A DNA stretch of 64,000 nucleotides from Paraburkholderia hayleyella (GTDB lineage Bacteria; Pseudomonadota; Gammaproteobacteria; Burkholderiales; Burkholderiaceae). The notes beneath the pieces were generated by a model that did no database searches, had not been told where the DNA came from, and saw nothing but the letters and a program-made list of their open reading frames with translations. The stretch is from assembly GCF_009455685.1 (NCBI RefSeq), contig NZ_QPES01000001.1, positions 3,162,001-3,226,000 of the forward strand, read 5' to 3'. Shown here one piece after another: positions 1-9,144 of this stretch (positions within the stretch are counted from its first letter, which is position 1; each line of letters opens with the position of its first letter). Made by a program: the position numbers and the translations under genes.

Positions 1-951
1 GAGATCCATATCATTCCAGCGCACCAGCGTGCCGACCGCGATGCCCGGGGCTGCGCATACGCCCGCCAGGGTATTGGGCGGCAGCGGCTCTCCCGCCCCC
101 AACACCGCAGGCGGCGGAGAAATTTGACGTGCGGGTTTTTCTTCGGCTTCGCCTGGCGCTGCACGCGTCAGCTCGCGTACAACCGCGTCGACTGCGGCAG
201 CCGCCTGTGCGCCCGTGCCAACCAGTTCGATAGTCGCGCCTTCACCCGCGCCGAGACCCAGCAGACCCACCACACTTTCGATGGGTGCATGACGCCCTGC
301 AAAATGCACCTCGACCCGCGCCTCAAAACCCCGCACGGCTTCACGCGCCCGCGCCGCGGGCCGTGCATGCAGCCCGCCCATATGCGTGAGCGTGAGCGCC
401 TGACGCACGGCTTGCGCCGCCGCCTGCGACGATGGCGCGACGGCAGCATCAGCCACCTTCGCTGCGCTCGCATTGCTGCGCGCCCGCAACACGAGCAAGG
501 GCGTCTGACCCGCATGCAACATGCCAGCCTGAGCCCGCTCAATGATTTCGAACGCATCCGAATTGGCCACCGCGATCACCGACACAAGGCTAGGCGCATG
601 ACACGCCACAAAATCCTGGTCGAACTCGATCAGCACCTCGCCACAGCTGACCGTCGCACCTTGTTCGATCTTCGGCGTGAAACCTTCTCCTTTCAGCGCC
701 ACCGTATCAATTCCAATGTGCAGCAAAATTTCGGCGCCTTCTGCTGTCAACAGCGTCAACGCATGGCCGGTGCGCGCGAGGTGCGTCACCGTTCCAGCGC
801 AAGGCGCCACCAGCATGCCAGCCAACGGGTCGATCGCAATGCCGTCACCAAACATGCCGCCAGCAAATACCGGATCCGGCACGTTGGCCAGTGGCACGAC
901 CGGGCCGCTCAGAGGCGCGAGCAAAACAGTCTGATCCAGAGGGGGATTCAT
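1..951 (-). CDS. ptsP: PTS multiphosphoryl transfer protein (EIIA-Glc, HPr, EI fusion), N-terminal part
   Basis: The frame runs off the left edge, so only about 317 N-terminal residues are visible. A glucose-type EIIA domain comes first, with the EILLHIGIDT active-site histidine region. An HPr domain follows around residues 175-255, with the phosphohistidine motif MGGLHARPAA and the VVGLLGLGA region. The EI start (CAAPGIAVGTLVRW) follows. Such fusions carry phosphate from PEP to a sugar permease, here probably the GlcNAc EIIBC expected beyond the edge, because the gene lies 39 bp downstream of the SIS deaminase and nagA. ATG at 951 is chosen. An in-frame ATG at 978 would add nine residues and neither has a strong ribosome site. 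The EI catalytic half cannot be inspected here. Confidence 0.9.
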   Translation of the reverse strand, partial: MNPPLDQTVLLAPLSGPVVPLANVPDPVFAGGMFGDGIAIDPLAGMLVAPCAGTVTHLARTGHALTLLTAEGAEILLHIGIDTVALKGEGFTPKIEQGATVSCGEVLIEFDQDFVACHAPSLVSVIAVANSDAFEIIERAQAGMLHAGQTPLLVLRARSNASAAKVADAAVAPSSQAAAQAVRQALTLTHMGGLHARPAARAREAVRGFEARVEVHFAGRHAPIESVVGLLGLGAGEGATIELVGTGAQAAAAVDAVVRELTRAAPGEAEEKPARQISPPPAVLGAGEPLPPNTLAGVCAAPGIAVGTLVRWNDMDL

Positions 952-990
952 CAAACGGGATTCATCAGCACGTCGCATGCGCTATCTCGC

Positions 991-2025
991 TCAGTGGGTT
1001 TCGGTGACTTTGTTTAGATGACGGGGCGCATCGGGATTACGCCCACGTGCAGCGGCAAGATCTGCGGCCATGACATAAAACGGAAGAATCGCAGCAATCG
1101 GATCCAGCGCCGGATGCGCGCTCAAGAGTAGCGGCAAGTTGGCTTCCGCCACATCGTGAGGCGCGGCCAGCAATACTCGCGCGCCCCGTGCCCGCATGTC
1201 GCGCGCCAGTTGAATCAGGCCCGCCTGCTCCGGCCCGCGCGGCGCGAACACCAGCAACGGATAATCACGTTCGATCAACTCCATCGGGCCATGGCGCACT
1301 TCGGCGCTCGAAAACGCCTCAGCCTGAATACCCGAGGTTTCCTTGAACTTGAGCGCGGCCTCCTGGGCAATCGCCAGCCCAAGCCCACGGCCGATCACAA
1401 TCATGCGTTCGACGTCATGCAATTCGTCCACGGCCCGCGTCCAGTCCAGTGCTCCTGCCTGGTGTAACGCTTCCGGCAGGGTTTTGAGCCCTGTGAGTAG
1501 CGCCTCGTCACCTTGCCAATGCGCCACCAGTTGAGCGGAGATCGAGAGCAGCGCTATATAGCTTTTGGTCGCCGCCACGCTCAGCTCGGGGCCCGCCAGT
1601 AACGGCAGATGCCATTCGCAAGCCTCTGCCAGCGGCGAACCGGGAGCATTCACGGCGGCGACGCTCAAGGCGCCTGCCGCGCGCAAGGCGCTCATCGTGC
1701 CAATCAGGTCCGGGCTTTTGCCCGACTGGGAAAAAGCCAGGGCAAGCTGACCCGAAACACGCAAGGGGGCTTGCTGCAGGGTCGCCACGGACATCGGCAG
1801 CGATGCCACCGGAACCCCCACGCGGCTCATGGTCAGGCTGGCGAAATAACTCGCCGCGTGGTCCGAGCTGCCGCGTGCAACCGTCAGCGCGACATAACGC
1901 GGCTGCTCAAGGAGCTTGCGCGCAAGTGCCTCCACGCGTGACATATCCGCTAACTGTGCAGCCACGACATCCGGGCAGGCCAACGCTTCATCAAGCATCT
2001 TTGACAATTGCTTCTCCTTCGACAT
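991..2025 (-). CDS. SIS-domain glucosamine-6-phosphate deaminase (NagB-II type)
   Basis: This 344-residue protein has two SIS (sugar isomerase) domains and lacks the N-terminal glutaminase domain of GlmS. Motifs typical of the family are visible: ARGSSDHAASYFA near residue 50, AFSQSGKSPD near 98, and the second SIS domain with GRGLGLAIAQEAALKFKE and EVRHGPMELI. In this context it should deaminate and isomerise glucosamine-6-phosphate to fructose-6-phosphate after NagA. Its start overlaps the 3' end of nagA by 35 bp, which suggests translational coupling within one minus-strand operon. The role follows from family and neighbourhood; a pure isomerase or other sugar-phosphate specificity cannot be excluded. 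Confidence 0.85.
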   Translation of the reverse strand: MSKEKQLSKMLDEALACPDVVAAQLADMSRVEALARKLLEQPRYVALTVARGSSDHAASYFASLTMSRVGVPVASLPMSVATLQQAPLRVSGQLALAFSQSGKSPDLIGTMSALRAAGALSVAAVNAPGSPLAEACEWHLPLLAGPELSVAATKSYIALLSISAQLVAHWQGDEALLTGLKTLPEALHQAGALDWTRAVDELHDVERMIVIGRGLGLAIAQEAALKFKETSGIQAEAFSSAEVRHGPMELIERDYPLLVFAPRGPEQAGLIQLARDMRARGARVLLAAPHDVAEANLPLLLSAHPALDPIAAILPFYVMAADLAAARGRNPDAPRHLNKVTETH

Positions 2026-3094
2026 AGGTTGCCTTCAAGGCCAGCTCACGATCCAGCACCACGCAGTCAGCCCACGCGCCACGCACAATGCGACCGCGAT
2101 CTTCGATGCCAAGGTAATCAGCCGCATAACGCGAGAGACGGTTGGAAACATCCGCTAGCGGCAAGCCCAGCGAAACCAGGTTACGCAACGCCTGATCCAT
2201 CGTCAGCGTGCTGCCTGCGAGCGTGCCATCGGCTAGACGGACGCCGCCCAGACATTTCGTCACGCGCTGGCTGCCCAGATGGTATTCACCGTCAGGCATG
2301 CTCGTGGCCGAGGTACTGTCAGTCACGACGTACAAACGCGGAATCGCCCGCAGCGCCGCGCGAATCGCGCCGGGATGAACGTGTAACAGGTCAGGAATGA
2401 TTTCCGCGAATTCAGCATGCGCCAACGCCGCGCCCACCAATCCAGGATTGCGGTGATGCAGCGGTGACATCGCGTTAAACAGATGAGTAAAGCCGCAGGC
2501 GCCGTGTTTAAGCGCGGCCACGGCATCGTCGTAAGTGCCAAGCGAGTGTCCAAGCTGCACGCGGACACCGCGCGCCGCCATCTCTGCAATGATGTGCAGA
2601 TGGCCGGAGATTTCCGGCGCCAGCGTCACCACCCGGATCGGGGCAATCGCCAGATACTTCAGCACCTCATCCAGCACGGCCGTTACGGCCGCGTCAGGTT
2701 GCGCACCGAGTTTGCCTGGATTGATATAAGGGCCTTCCAGATGCACGCCCAGCACACGTGCACCGCCCGGCGCGCGCGTGCGCACGATATCGCCGAGACC
2801 CGCAACCACGTTCATCAACTGGTCACGCGGTGCAGTCATCGTGGTAGCCAGCAGGCTTGTCGTTCCATGGCGAGCATGCGTGCGGGTGATGGTTTGAATC
2901 GCGGCGCCGGCATCCATCACGTCTGCGCCGCCGCCGCCATGCACATGCAGATCAATGAAGCCCGGCAGGATGTAAGGCGCGTCATTATCCGAAGGATCAA
3001 CGCGCTCGCCCGTCAACGCCGTGATCCGGCCGTTTTTGTATTCAAGCGTGCCGTTAATCCAGCCTTCAGTGGTGAGTATGTTTCCAGTCAGCAT
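1991..3094 (-). CDS. nagA: N-acetylglucosamine-6-phosphate deacetylase
   Basis: This 367-residue amidohydrolase is the normal length for NagA, which removes acetate from GlcNAc-6-phosphate in the cytoplasm. Metal-binding and catalytic features are present: the HxH motif in GFIDLHVHGGGGAD, HLEGPYINP with the metal-binding glutamate, GHS, HLFNAMSPLHHR, and the catalytic aspartate region VVTDSTSATSMPDG. It is the first visible gene of the nag operon and is followed with overlap by the SIS deaminase and then the PTS fusion. The three genes together take imported GlcNAc-6-phosphate to fructose-6-phosphate. No GntR-type nag regulator is visible in the window. Confidence 0.94.
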   Translation of the reverse strand: MLTGNILTTEGWINGTLEYKNGRITALTGERVDPSDNDAPYILPGFIDLHVHGGGGADVMDAGAAIQTITRTHARHGTTSLLATTMTAPRDQLMNVVAGLGDIVRTRAPGGARVLGVHLEGPYINPGKLGAQPDAAVTAVLDEVLKYLAIAPIRVVTLAPEISGHLHIIAEMAARGVRVQLGHSLGTYDDAVAALKHGACGFTHLFNAMSPLHHRNPGLVGAALAHAEFAEIIPDLLHVHPGAIRAALRAIPRLYVVTDSTSATSMPDGEYHLGSQRVTKCLGGVRLADGTLAGSTLTMDQALRNLVSLGLPLADVSNRLSRYAADYLGIEDRGRIVRGAWADCVVLDRELALKATYVEGEAIVKDA

Positions 3095-3638
3095 GGGTCT
3101 CTCTGATGATGCCTGATGCGTGTGCGTGATATCTCACTCAATTGATGTACACGGTCTGATACATGCATGAGCGCGCGTATGACAGGGGGTTAGGCCGCCC
3201 ACGGCATGAGCCACCCTGACAGCCATAGATATTGATAAAGATAGCCAGGAAAAGGCTCTTGAATCCTGCGGCAAACCCTGCGACGCCAATGAATGAAACA
3301 TTTCCGGCAAAAAACGGAGCCCATTATATAACCAGTCAAATACCAGTTTGATGGGCTGAAGCGGACACCGGGTATTCCCCTCCAAGCCTTTACAGGCAGG
3401 CGATTCTGCTGTTTTGATTGAATTTGGCAAGAAAATTTTTTGATTTGTATTTATCGAAATTAAATGCATTTTGCATATATAAAACACTATTTAACCGATG
3501 TTGCCGCCAAATCTTCGATGCGGAACCAATATCTCGAAAATGCCACCTAGTTGCATACCACTTTAAGATAGGTTCTTATCTGCAACAGGCTCCTGCGTCA
3601 TCGGACCTCACGACAAAAGATTTTACGGAGACTTACCG
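3095..3638. other. Divergent intergenic region between nagA and the MarR-GNAT gene
   Basis: This 544 bp stretch separates two divergently read genes and must hold both promoters. It becomes AT-rich from about 3415 to 3560, nearer the plus-strand gene. A short minus-strand open frame (3134-3487) resembles no protein family, and I do not call it a gene. Apart from the inverted repeat at 3145-3164 I see no strong feature. Confidence 0.5.
3145..3164. promoter_or_regulatory. Candidate operator upstream of nagA
   Basis: About 50 bp upstream of the nagA start there is an inverted repeat with arms ATGTA and TACAT separated by 10 bases (ATGTAcacggtctgaTACAT). The size and symmetry would suit a GntR or NagC-like repressor site, but the motif does not exactly match a consensus I know. 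This is an inference from position and symmetry only. Confidence 0.25.
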
Positions 3639-4601
3639 TTGAACCCACCCATTTCCCTAGAACAAGCGGAAGCAGTCCGGCACTTCAATCGCTTCTACAC
3701 ACAACATATTGGCGTGCTGCATGAGCGCCTGCAAAAAAGCCCGTTTTCGCTCACTGAAGTCCGTGTTTTACGAGAGATTGCATGTGGCCGAGCGGAAACA
3801 GCATCGGTGCTGACCCGTAATCTCGGGCTCGATAGCGGCTATCTGAGCCGCCTGCTGACCAGCTTCGAACATCGCGGCCTGATTACGCGCCGTCCATCCA
3901 GCACCGATGCCCGCCAGTCGCTGCTAGCACTCACCGATGACGGACGTGCCGCCTATGAACCGCTGGAAACGGCGGCGATCAACGAAGTCTCCGCATTACT
4001 CGCTCGCCTCACCCCCTCCTCGCAAAGCCAGTTGCTCTGTGCAATGAAAACCATTGAGCGCCTGCTCGACGATCAATTGCCGCGCGGCGATATCACCGTT
4101 CGCGCACCTCGCCCGGGAGAACTTGGCTGGATCGTGCATCGCCAGGCTCAGCTGTTTGCAGCGCAATATGCCTGCCCACAACGTTTTGAAAGCCAGCTTG
4201 CGCAAACCGTCGCGCAATTCGCCCAGAATCACGATCCAAAGCGGGAAGCCTGCCTGATCGCCTGTCAACACGATACGATCGTCGGCTCGGCGCTGGTCAC
4301 GGCATACTCACCCTCCATAGCCGAAATTCGCCTGTTTTACGTCGAACCGGATATGCGCAAGGTGGGCATCGGGGCCCGGCTGCTCGAAACCTGCGCACGT
4401 TTTGCGCTCGATGCCAATTACGAGATGCTCACGTTATTCACCACGGCAACCCAGATTGACGCACAGCGGTTATGCGAACGCGCGAGCTTCGTTCCTGTCA
4501 CCAAGGCTGCCGAAGCTAACGTCATCGCTGCATCCACAGAGGCAAACGCAGTTAAAACAACAAACGACGCCGGGCTGATCGAATGGCGGCGCAGTTTATA
4601 A
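3639..4601 (+). CDS. MarR-family regulator fused to a GNAT acetyltransferase
   Basis: The 320-residue protein joins a MarR winged-helix domain (about residues 10-145, with ARL-like recognition region GYLSRLLTSFEHRGLITRR and DARQSLLALTDDG wing) to a GNAT N-acetyltransferase domain (about 160-315, with RLFYVEPDMRKVGIGARLLE, the acetyl-CoA binding A motif). Translation starts at TTG 3639 behind the ribosome site ACGGAG eight bases upstream. Such fusions are a known architecture; the regulated genes and acetyl acceptor are unknown here. It is transcribed divergently from nagA, but a MarR protein is not the usual nag regulator, so a functional link is only possible. A bidirectional terminator follows directly. 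Confidence 0.88.
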   Translation: MNPPISLEQAEAVRHFNRFYTQHIGVLHERLQKSPFSLTEVRVLREIACGRAETASVLTRNLGLDSGYLSRLLTSFEHRGLITRRPSSTDARQSLLALTDDGRAAYEPLETAAINEVSALLARLTPSSQSQLLCAMKTIERLLDDQLPRGDITVRAPRPGELGWIVHRQAQLFAAQYACPQRFESQLAQTVAQFAQNHDPKREACLIACQHDTIVGSALVTAYSPSIAEIRLFYVEPDMRKVGIGARLLETCARFALDANYEMLTLFTTATQIDAQRLCERASFVPVTKAAEANVIAASTEANAVKTTNDAGLIEWRRSL

Positions 4602-4610
4602 GCCATAAAA

Positions 4611-4639
4611 AAAGCGCCCCGGAAATTTCGGGGCGCTTT
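4611..4639. terminator. Bidirectional intrinsic terminator
   Basis: A perfect 11 bp stem (AAAGCGCCCCG with its complement CGGGGCGCTTT) surrounds a 7-base loop GAAATTT. The stem is flanked by an A-tract on the left. It lies between the convergent MarR-GNAT and MetQ-like genes and can serve both. Confidence 0.85.
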
Positions 4640-4717
4640 AGCATCCGACGCGAGGTGCGGATAGGCGGATATAGGGTCTAACGGCGGGACATCGCCTGCC
4701 AGAGCCAGAAACCCAGG

Positions 4718-5530
4718 TTAGAACGAAGGCACCATCGAGCCCTTGAACTCAGTCCGGATAAACTGACGCACGTCTTCAGACTGGTAAGCCGCAACCAGCT
4801 TCTTCACCCAAGGTTTGTCCTTGTCCTGAGCCCGTACAGCAATCAGGTTCGCATAAGGGCTGCGAATGTCTTCGAGTGCGATGGCATCTTTTGTCGGCTC
4901 AAGCCCTGCAGCCAGTGCGAAATTGGTATTAACCACAGCAGCATCGACATCCGACAACGCGCGCGGCAACTGGGCGGCATCCAGTTCAATCAATTTGATT
5001 TTTTTGGGGTTGGCCGCGATGTCCAAAGGCGTGGCGTTATTACCTTTCGTGCCAGCCCCGGCCTTAAGCTGAATCACGCCTTGCGCCTGAAGCAGCAGCA
5101 GCGCGCGGTTTTCGTTCGATGGATCATTGGGCACGGCGATCTTCGCGCCTTGCGGCAAATCCTTCACTGTTTTCAGCTTTTTCGAATAGATGCCAATCGG
5201 TGAAATATACGTTAAGCCGGCGGTCACGAGCTTGTAGCCCCGCTGACGAACCTGGCTGTCCAGATAAGGCTGATGCTGAAAGCTGTTGGCGTTCAGATCA
5301 CCGGCTTCGAGCGCGGCATTCGGCTGAATGTAATCGTTAAACTCAATGACCTTAACGTCCAGACCTTCGCGTTTCGCTACCTTTTGCACCACGGCCCAGA
5401 TTTGCGCATCCGGGCCGCCAATCGTACCCACCTTGATGACCTTGTCGTCCGCCTGCGCGCCAACGCTAGTAACAAGTGCCACCGTCGCAACCACCGCGGA
5501 AAACGCTTTCAGAATATTTCTACGCTGCAT
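4718..5530 (-). CDS. metQ: MetQ/NlpA-family substrate-binding protein
   Basis: This 270-residue periplasmic binding protein belongs to the NlpA/MetQ family, which feeds D- and L-methionine to MetN-MetI ABC importers. It shows the family's VIKVGTIGGPDAQIWAVVQKVAKR start, the FNDYIQPNAALEAGDLNANSFQH segment and the IAVPNDPSNENRALLLLQ motif. The N-terminus is a signal peptide ending near VGAQA-DD with no lipobox cysteine, so it is predicted to be soluble in the periplasm and not lipid-anchored. No metN or metI lies next to it, so it is an orphan that probably serves a transporter encoded elsewhere. Methionine specificity is inferred from family only. Confidence 0.88.
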   Translation of the reverse strand: MQRRNILKAFSAVVATVALVTSVGAQADDKVIKVGTIGGPDAQIWAVVQKVAKREGLDVKVIEFNDYIQPNAALEAGDLNANSFQHQPYLDSQVRQRGYKLVTAGLTYISPIGIYSKKLKTVKDLPQGAKIAVPNDPSNENRALLLLQAQGVIQLKAGAGTKGNNATPLDIAANPKKIKLIELDAAQLPRALSDVDAAVVNTNFALAAGLEPTKDAIALEDIRSPYANLIAVRAQDKDKPWVKKLVAAYQSEDVRQFIRTEFKGSMVPSF

Positions 5531-5667
5531 GTGATTCTCGCTTTTGCCCAGTATCAGATTGGAATAAACGCCCGCGGTACAACGAGGCCGCGCAGCAAGA
5601 TCGCAAATGCTCTCATACGCGTCACAAGAAGTGAAATACTGCTATCTCATATTGGTATGCCAGAACG

Positions 5668-6300
5668 TTAGTCGAGCAACAGCTTGAGATCGTGTACCCA
5701 AGGGGCCGGGCCCTGGCCATCGCGGGCAAAAAGACGCAATTTGCCTGCTGGATCGAATACGTAGCTCGCGGCGGTGTGATCCATGGTGTAGTTATCCGGT
5801 GTCGAGCCCGGGACTTTCGCGTAATACACGCGAAAAGCTTTGGTGATTTCGACGAGCTGGGCATGATCGGCCGGGCGCAACCCCACGAATGTCGGGTTAA
5901 ACGCCTTCACGTATTGCGCCATCAGCTCAGGCGTATCCCGTGATGGATCGACCGTGACAAATAGCACCTGAACCCGCTTCGCGGCCTCCGGCCCGAGCTG
6001 CTGCAATGCTTGCGAGAGTTCGGCCAAAGTGGTTGGACAGACGTCCGGGCAATGCGTATAGCCAAAGAACAGCACCACCGCCTGCCCCTTGAAATCCGCC
6101 AGCGTGCGCATCTTGCCGCTGGTATCGGGCAACGCAAAATCTGTCCCGAATTGCACATTGCCCGTGATATCGACATTCTGGAACGCAGGCGTATCTTTGC
6201 CGCAACTGGCAACAAGAACCGCGCTGGCCAGCGTGCAGGCTGTCAGCGCAACGCGCACTGCACGTGCAAACCGGTATTTGAGCATGGTATTACGCGCCAA
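5668..6300 (-). CDS. senC: SCO1/SenC copper chaperone for cytochrome oxidase
   Basis: This is a 210-residue thioredoxin-fold lipoprotein. The N-terminus is a signal peptide ending in a lipobox (LVASC). The copper site is complete: CPDVCP (CxxxC) near residue 80 and the conserved histidine in TMDHTAASYVFD. SCO proteins deliver copper to the CuA centre of oxidase subunit II or act as its thiol reductant. It is the last gene of the oxidase assembly run and overlaps ctaB by 11 bp, so the two are probably translationally coupled. Confidence 0.93.
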   Translation of the reverse strand: MARNTMLKYRFARAVRVALTACTLASAVLVASCGKDTPAFQNVDITGNVQFGTDFALPDTSGKMRTLADFKGQAVVLFFGYTHCPDVCPTTLAELSQALQQLGPEAAKRVQVLFVTVDPSRDTPELMAQYVKAFNPTFVGLRPADHAQLVEITKAFRVYYAKVPGSTPDNYTMDHTAASYVFDPAGKLRLFARDGQGPAPWVHDLKLLLD

Positions 6301-7192
6301 TCAGGACGCGTGTGTAATGGTCGATCAACAGCGCGGCAAACAGCAGCGAGAGATAAACAATTGAGTAGCGAAAAAGCTTACGCGCAAGCGCATCGGAGTA
6401 TTCACGGTAAATCTTCCAGGCATAGGCCAGGAAAACGGCCCCAAGCAGCACCGCCGATACCAGATACACCAAGCCGCTCATGCCCGAAATAAACGGCATG
6501 AGCGTGACCGCTAGCAAAATCACGCTATAAAGCAGGATGTGCAGCCGTGTGTATTGTTCGCCGTGGGTATTCGGCAGCATCGGCAAGCCCGAGTTTTCGT
6601 AGTCTTTACGGCGGTACAGTGCTAGCGCCCAGAAATGCGGCGGAGTCCAGACAAAAATAATCAGCACGAGAATCCACGCATCACCGGGCACGGCGCCCGT
6701 CACGGCGGCCCAGCCCAGTGCCGGCGGCATCGCACCCGACGCGCCGCCAATCACGATATTTTGTGGCGTGGCGGGTTTGAGCAGCAGTGTGTAGATGACC
6801 GCGTAGCCAACAAAAGTGGCCAGGGTCAGCCACATGGTCAGCGCGTTAGTAAAGGTATAGAGCGTCCACATGCCAAGGCCGCCCAGCACCGCGGAGAACA
6901 CCAGGATCTGCACTGGGGTAATTTCTCCACGCGCGGAAGGACGCCATGCCGTGCGGCGCATCATCGCATCGACTTTCTGTTCAACCAGACAATTGATTGC
7001 AAACGCCGCGCCCGCCAGCAACCAGATACCCACCGTGCCACCGATCAGGATCGTCCACGGCACCATGCCAGGTGTCGACAAAAACATGCCGATCACGGCA
7101 CAGAACACCGCAAGCTGCGTCACACGCGGCTTGGTCAGCGCAATGTATTGCGAGATGCGGCTGCCAAGGGTATGAGGGAGAGTGGTTTCCAT
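6290..7192 (-). CDS. ctaB: Protoheme IX farnesyltransferase (heme O synthase)
   Basis: This 300-residue UbiA-superfamily membrane enzyme attaches a farnesyl group to heme B to give heme O. The first prenyl-diphosphate binding motif is NCLVEQKVDAMMRRTAWRP near residue 70. The second region is ALALYRRKDYENSGLPMLP near 190. Several hydrophobic membrane segments fill the rest. It lies between ctaA (57 bp upstream) and senC (overlapping), as expected for the heme A maturation section of an aa3 oxidase cluster. Confidence 0.95.
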   Translation of the reverse strand: METTLPHTLGSRISQYIALTKPRVTQLAVFCAVIGMFLSTPGMVPWTILIGGTVGIWLLAGAAFAINCLVEQKVDAMMRRTAWRPSARGEITPVQILVFSAVLGGLGMWTLYTFTNALTMWLTLATFVGYAVIYTLLLKPATPQNIVIGGASGAMPPALGWAAVTGAVPGDAWILVLIIFVWTPPHFWALALYRRKDYENSGLPMLPNTHGEQYTRLHILLYSVILLAVTLMPFISGMSGLVYLVSAVLLGAVFLAYAWKIYREYSDALARKLFRYSIVYLSLLFAALLIDHYTRVLIGA

Positions 7193-7249
7193 GAGGAAGG
7201 AGAGTGCTGGCGCGGCGGCGCATCTGTCACCACATTCAAGCGGCGCGTA

Positions 7250-8338
7250 TTAAGTGGAAATCGTGGGGCCGGGACGGCTGGAGACGATCCGAAAGTTTAG
7301 CATAACGAGCAACAGCAGCAGCAGCGCGGCCCCGCCGTTGTGGGCCACGGCAACCGGCAACGGCCACTGTAAAACGATATTCGACAAGCCCGTGACAAAC
7401 TGGATCACGACAATCAGCAGCACGCCATCGGCTAGCCGCCGCAGTGAACTAAAGCGGCGCAGCTTCAATGCAAACCAGACCAGATAGGCCAAGACTACAA
7501 CAGCAAAAGCGCGATGCGTCCAATGAATGGCAACCAGCGCATCCTGGGTAATCACCTCGCCATCGCCTGTCATGCCTAGTACACGCCACAAATGAAAGCC
7601 CTGTTCGAAATTCATCGGCGGAACCCAGTACCCATTGCATGTCGGGAAATCCGTACATGCCAGCACTGCGTAATTCGTGCTAACCCAGCCACCCAGCGCA
7701 ATCTGCACCACCAGCAATGCCAGGGCAAGCCACGCCGCGGTTTGCCAGCGCGTGGCATCCGGGTTGGGCGTGGGGAGCGGCGTCAGACGCGCGGCTAGCC
7801 AGCCCAGCGCACCAAGCAGTGCCAGCCCCAACAGCAAATGCAAGGTCACGATGGCCGGCTGCAACTTGAGCGTCACCGTCCAGGCGCCAAATGCGCCCTG
7901 CACCAGAATCAGCAATAGCAGCCCCGTCGGCCACCAAGGCGACACATGCAGCGGCTGCCGACGCCAGCGCGCAGCCCATGCAATCACCGTCTGCGCGATG
8001 ATCAGCACACCAATCGCCATCGCAAAATAACGGTGAATCATCTCGATCCATGCCTTGGTCATACTCACGGGGCCACTGGGCAGCGCCTGATGCGCCGCCG
8101 TGATCTCCGCATGCGCGACGAATGGCGATGCTGTGCCATAACAGCCGGGCCAGTCCGGGCAGCCCAGACCCGAATCAGTCAATCGGGTAAAACCGCCAAA
8201 CATCACGAGGTCCAGCGTTAAAAAAGTGGTCACCCAGACCAGCTTGCGAAATTTGCTGTCGTCTGCCTTCACCCACACATACGACAGCGGCAGCAACGCA
8301 ATGCATAAACCAATCAGGCCCAGTTGCAAGACAAACAT
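7250..8338 (-). CDS. ctaA: Heme A synthase (COX15/CtaA family)
   Basis: The 362-residue polytopic membrane protein converts heme O to heme A for the aa3 oxidase. Heme-ligand histidines typical of the family are visible in MIHRYFAM, TLHLLLGLALLG, HWTHRAFAVVV and VAHNGGAALLL. The early sequence GGFTRLTDSGLGCPDWPGCYG is a CtaA hallmark with its cysteine pair. Length and eight hydrophobic stretches agree with the duplicated four-helix architecture. It sits between the SCO-like membrane protein gene and ctaB. Confidence 0.95.
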   Translation of the reverse strand: MFVLQLGLIGLCIALLPLSYVWVKADDSKFRKLVWVTTFLTLDLVMFGGFTRLTDSGLGCPDWPGCYGTASPFVAHAEITAAHQALPSGPVSMTKAWIEMIHRYFAMAIGVLIIAQTVIAWAARWRRQPLHVSPWWPTGLLLLILVQGAFGAWTVTLKLQPAIVTLHLLLGLALLGALGWLAARLTPLPTPNPDATRWQTAAWLALALLVVQIALGGWVSTNYAVLACTDFPTCNGYWVPPMNFEQGFHLWRVLGMTGDGEVITQDALVAIHWTHRAFAVVVLAYLVWFALKLRRFSSLRRLADGVLLIVVIQFVTGLSNIVLQWPLPVAVAHNGGAALLLLLLVMLNFRIVSSRPGPTIST

Positions 8339-8354
8339 CTTCTACCCTTTATCG

Positions 8355-8380
8355 GCTGGTTCTAACTGCTGGTTCTAACT
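8355..8380. repeat. 13 bp tandem duplication between ctaA and the SCO-like gene
   Basis: GCTGGTTCTAACT occurs twice in direct succession just upstream of the ctaA start. Confidence 0.85.
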
Positions 8381-8411
8381 GTCACTCACCCTCATCGACG
8401 CCATGCGTCAG

Positions 8412-9071
8412 TCAGCCAATGCCCGAGAACTTCAGCAGTTTCGTCACATCGACCTTGATCTTGCTGGGGTTCGGATTTTTCGGAAAACGCATCATCAGGT
8501 TGCCATTCGGGTCAACCAGATAAATGTGATCGACCATCGTCGTGCCCGCGTCATTAGGCAACCATTTTGCAATCGCAGCGGGATCGGCAATCAGCATGCC
8601 GGTATCGGGATAAGCCTCGCGGATCACATCCGGCACCTTTGCGGAATCAGTTCGCAGCCACACAGGAACCAGCCGTTCACGTTGCCCAGCCTGGGTAGCC
8701 CTGATCTGACGCATGAAATAGAGCTTGGTAACGCAAGCCTTGTCGCACGCGCTGCTATCAACCGAGATCAGCAACCAACGGCCACGGAGCGATGCCAGCC
8801 TGAGCGGTTTGCCATCATCGCCCGTCACCATCAGCGCCGGCGGAATAGGCCGCTGTGGCTCGATCAGCGTGCCGTAGCTTGAGGTCCCGCCCTTCGGCTT
8901 GAACACGTAATAGGTTAGATACGATGCGATCACGGGCGCGGCACACACCAGCGCCAGGAACAGCACCATCCAGCGGCCGCGCTTCCATGAACCTTTGCTT
9001 GTAGGCTGGCCGGGTAACGGGGCAGCCGCGGGGGAATCCGTTTTCGACGGAGGAGGAGACGAAGTGGACAC
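8412..9071 (-). CDS. Membrane-anchored SCO-like cytochrome oxidase assembly protein
   Basis: This 219-residue protein has a proline-rich cytoplasmic N-terminus, one membrane helix around residues 32-55 (WMVLFLALVCAAPVIASYL), then a thioredoxin-like periplasmic domain. That domain carries a CxxxC pair (SSACDKACVTKLYFM) resembling the copper-binding pair of SCO proteins, and MVDHIYLVDPNGNLMMRF, which supplies the partner histidine position. It is found in betaproteobacterial oxidase clusters between surf1 and ctaA. A role in copper delivery or thiol redox during oxidase assembly is inferred from that placement and the CxxxC. Confidence 0.85.
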   Translation of the reverse strand: MSTSSPPPSKTDSPAAAPLPGQPTSKGSWKRGRWMVLFLALVCAAPVIASYLTYYVFKPKGGTSSYGTLIEPQRPIPPALMVTGDDGKPLRLASLRGRWLLISVDSSACDKACVTKLYFMRQIRATQAGQRERLVPVWLRTDSAKVPDVIREAYPDTGMLIADPAAIAKWLPNDAGTTMVDHIYLVDPNGNLMMRFPKNPNPSKIKVDVTKLLKFSGIG

Positions 9072-9144
9072 AGCAAAACCTCATTGAATGCTTATCTGTT
9101 AGCGAACTCGGCCATACCGTCAGGCATAACCGCATCGGATGCAA

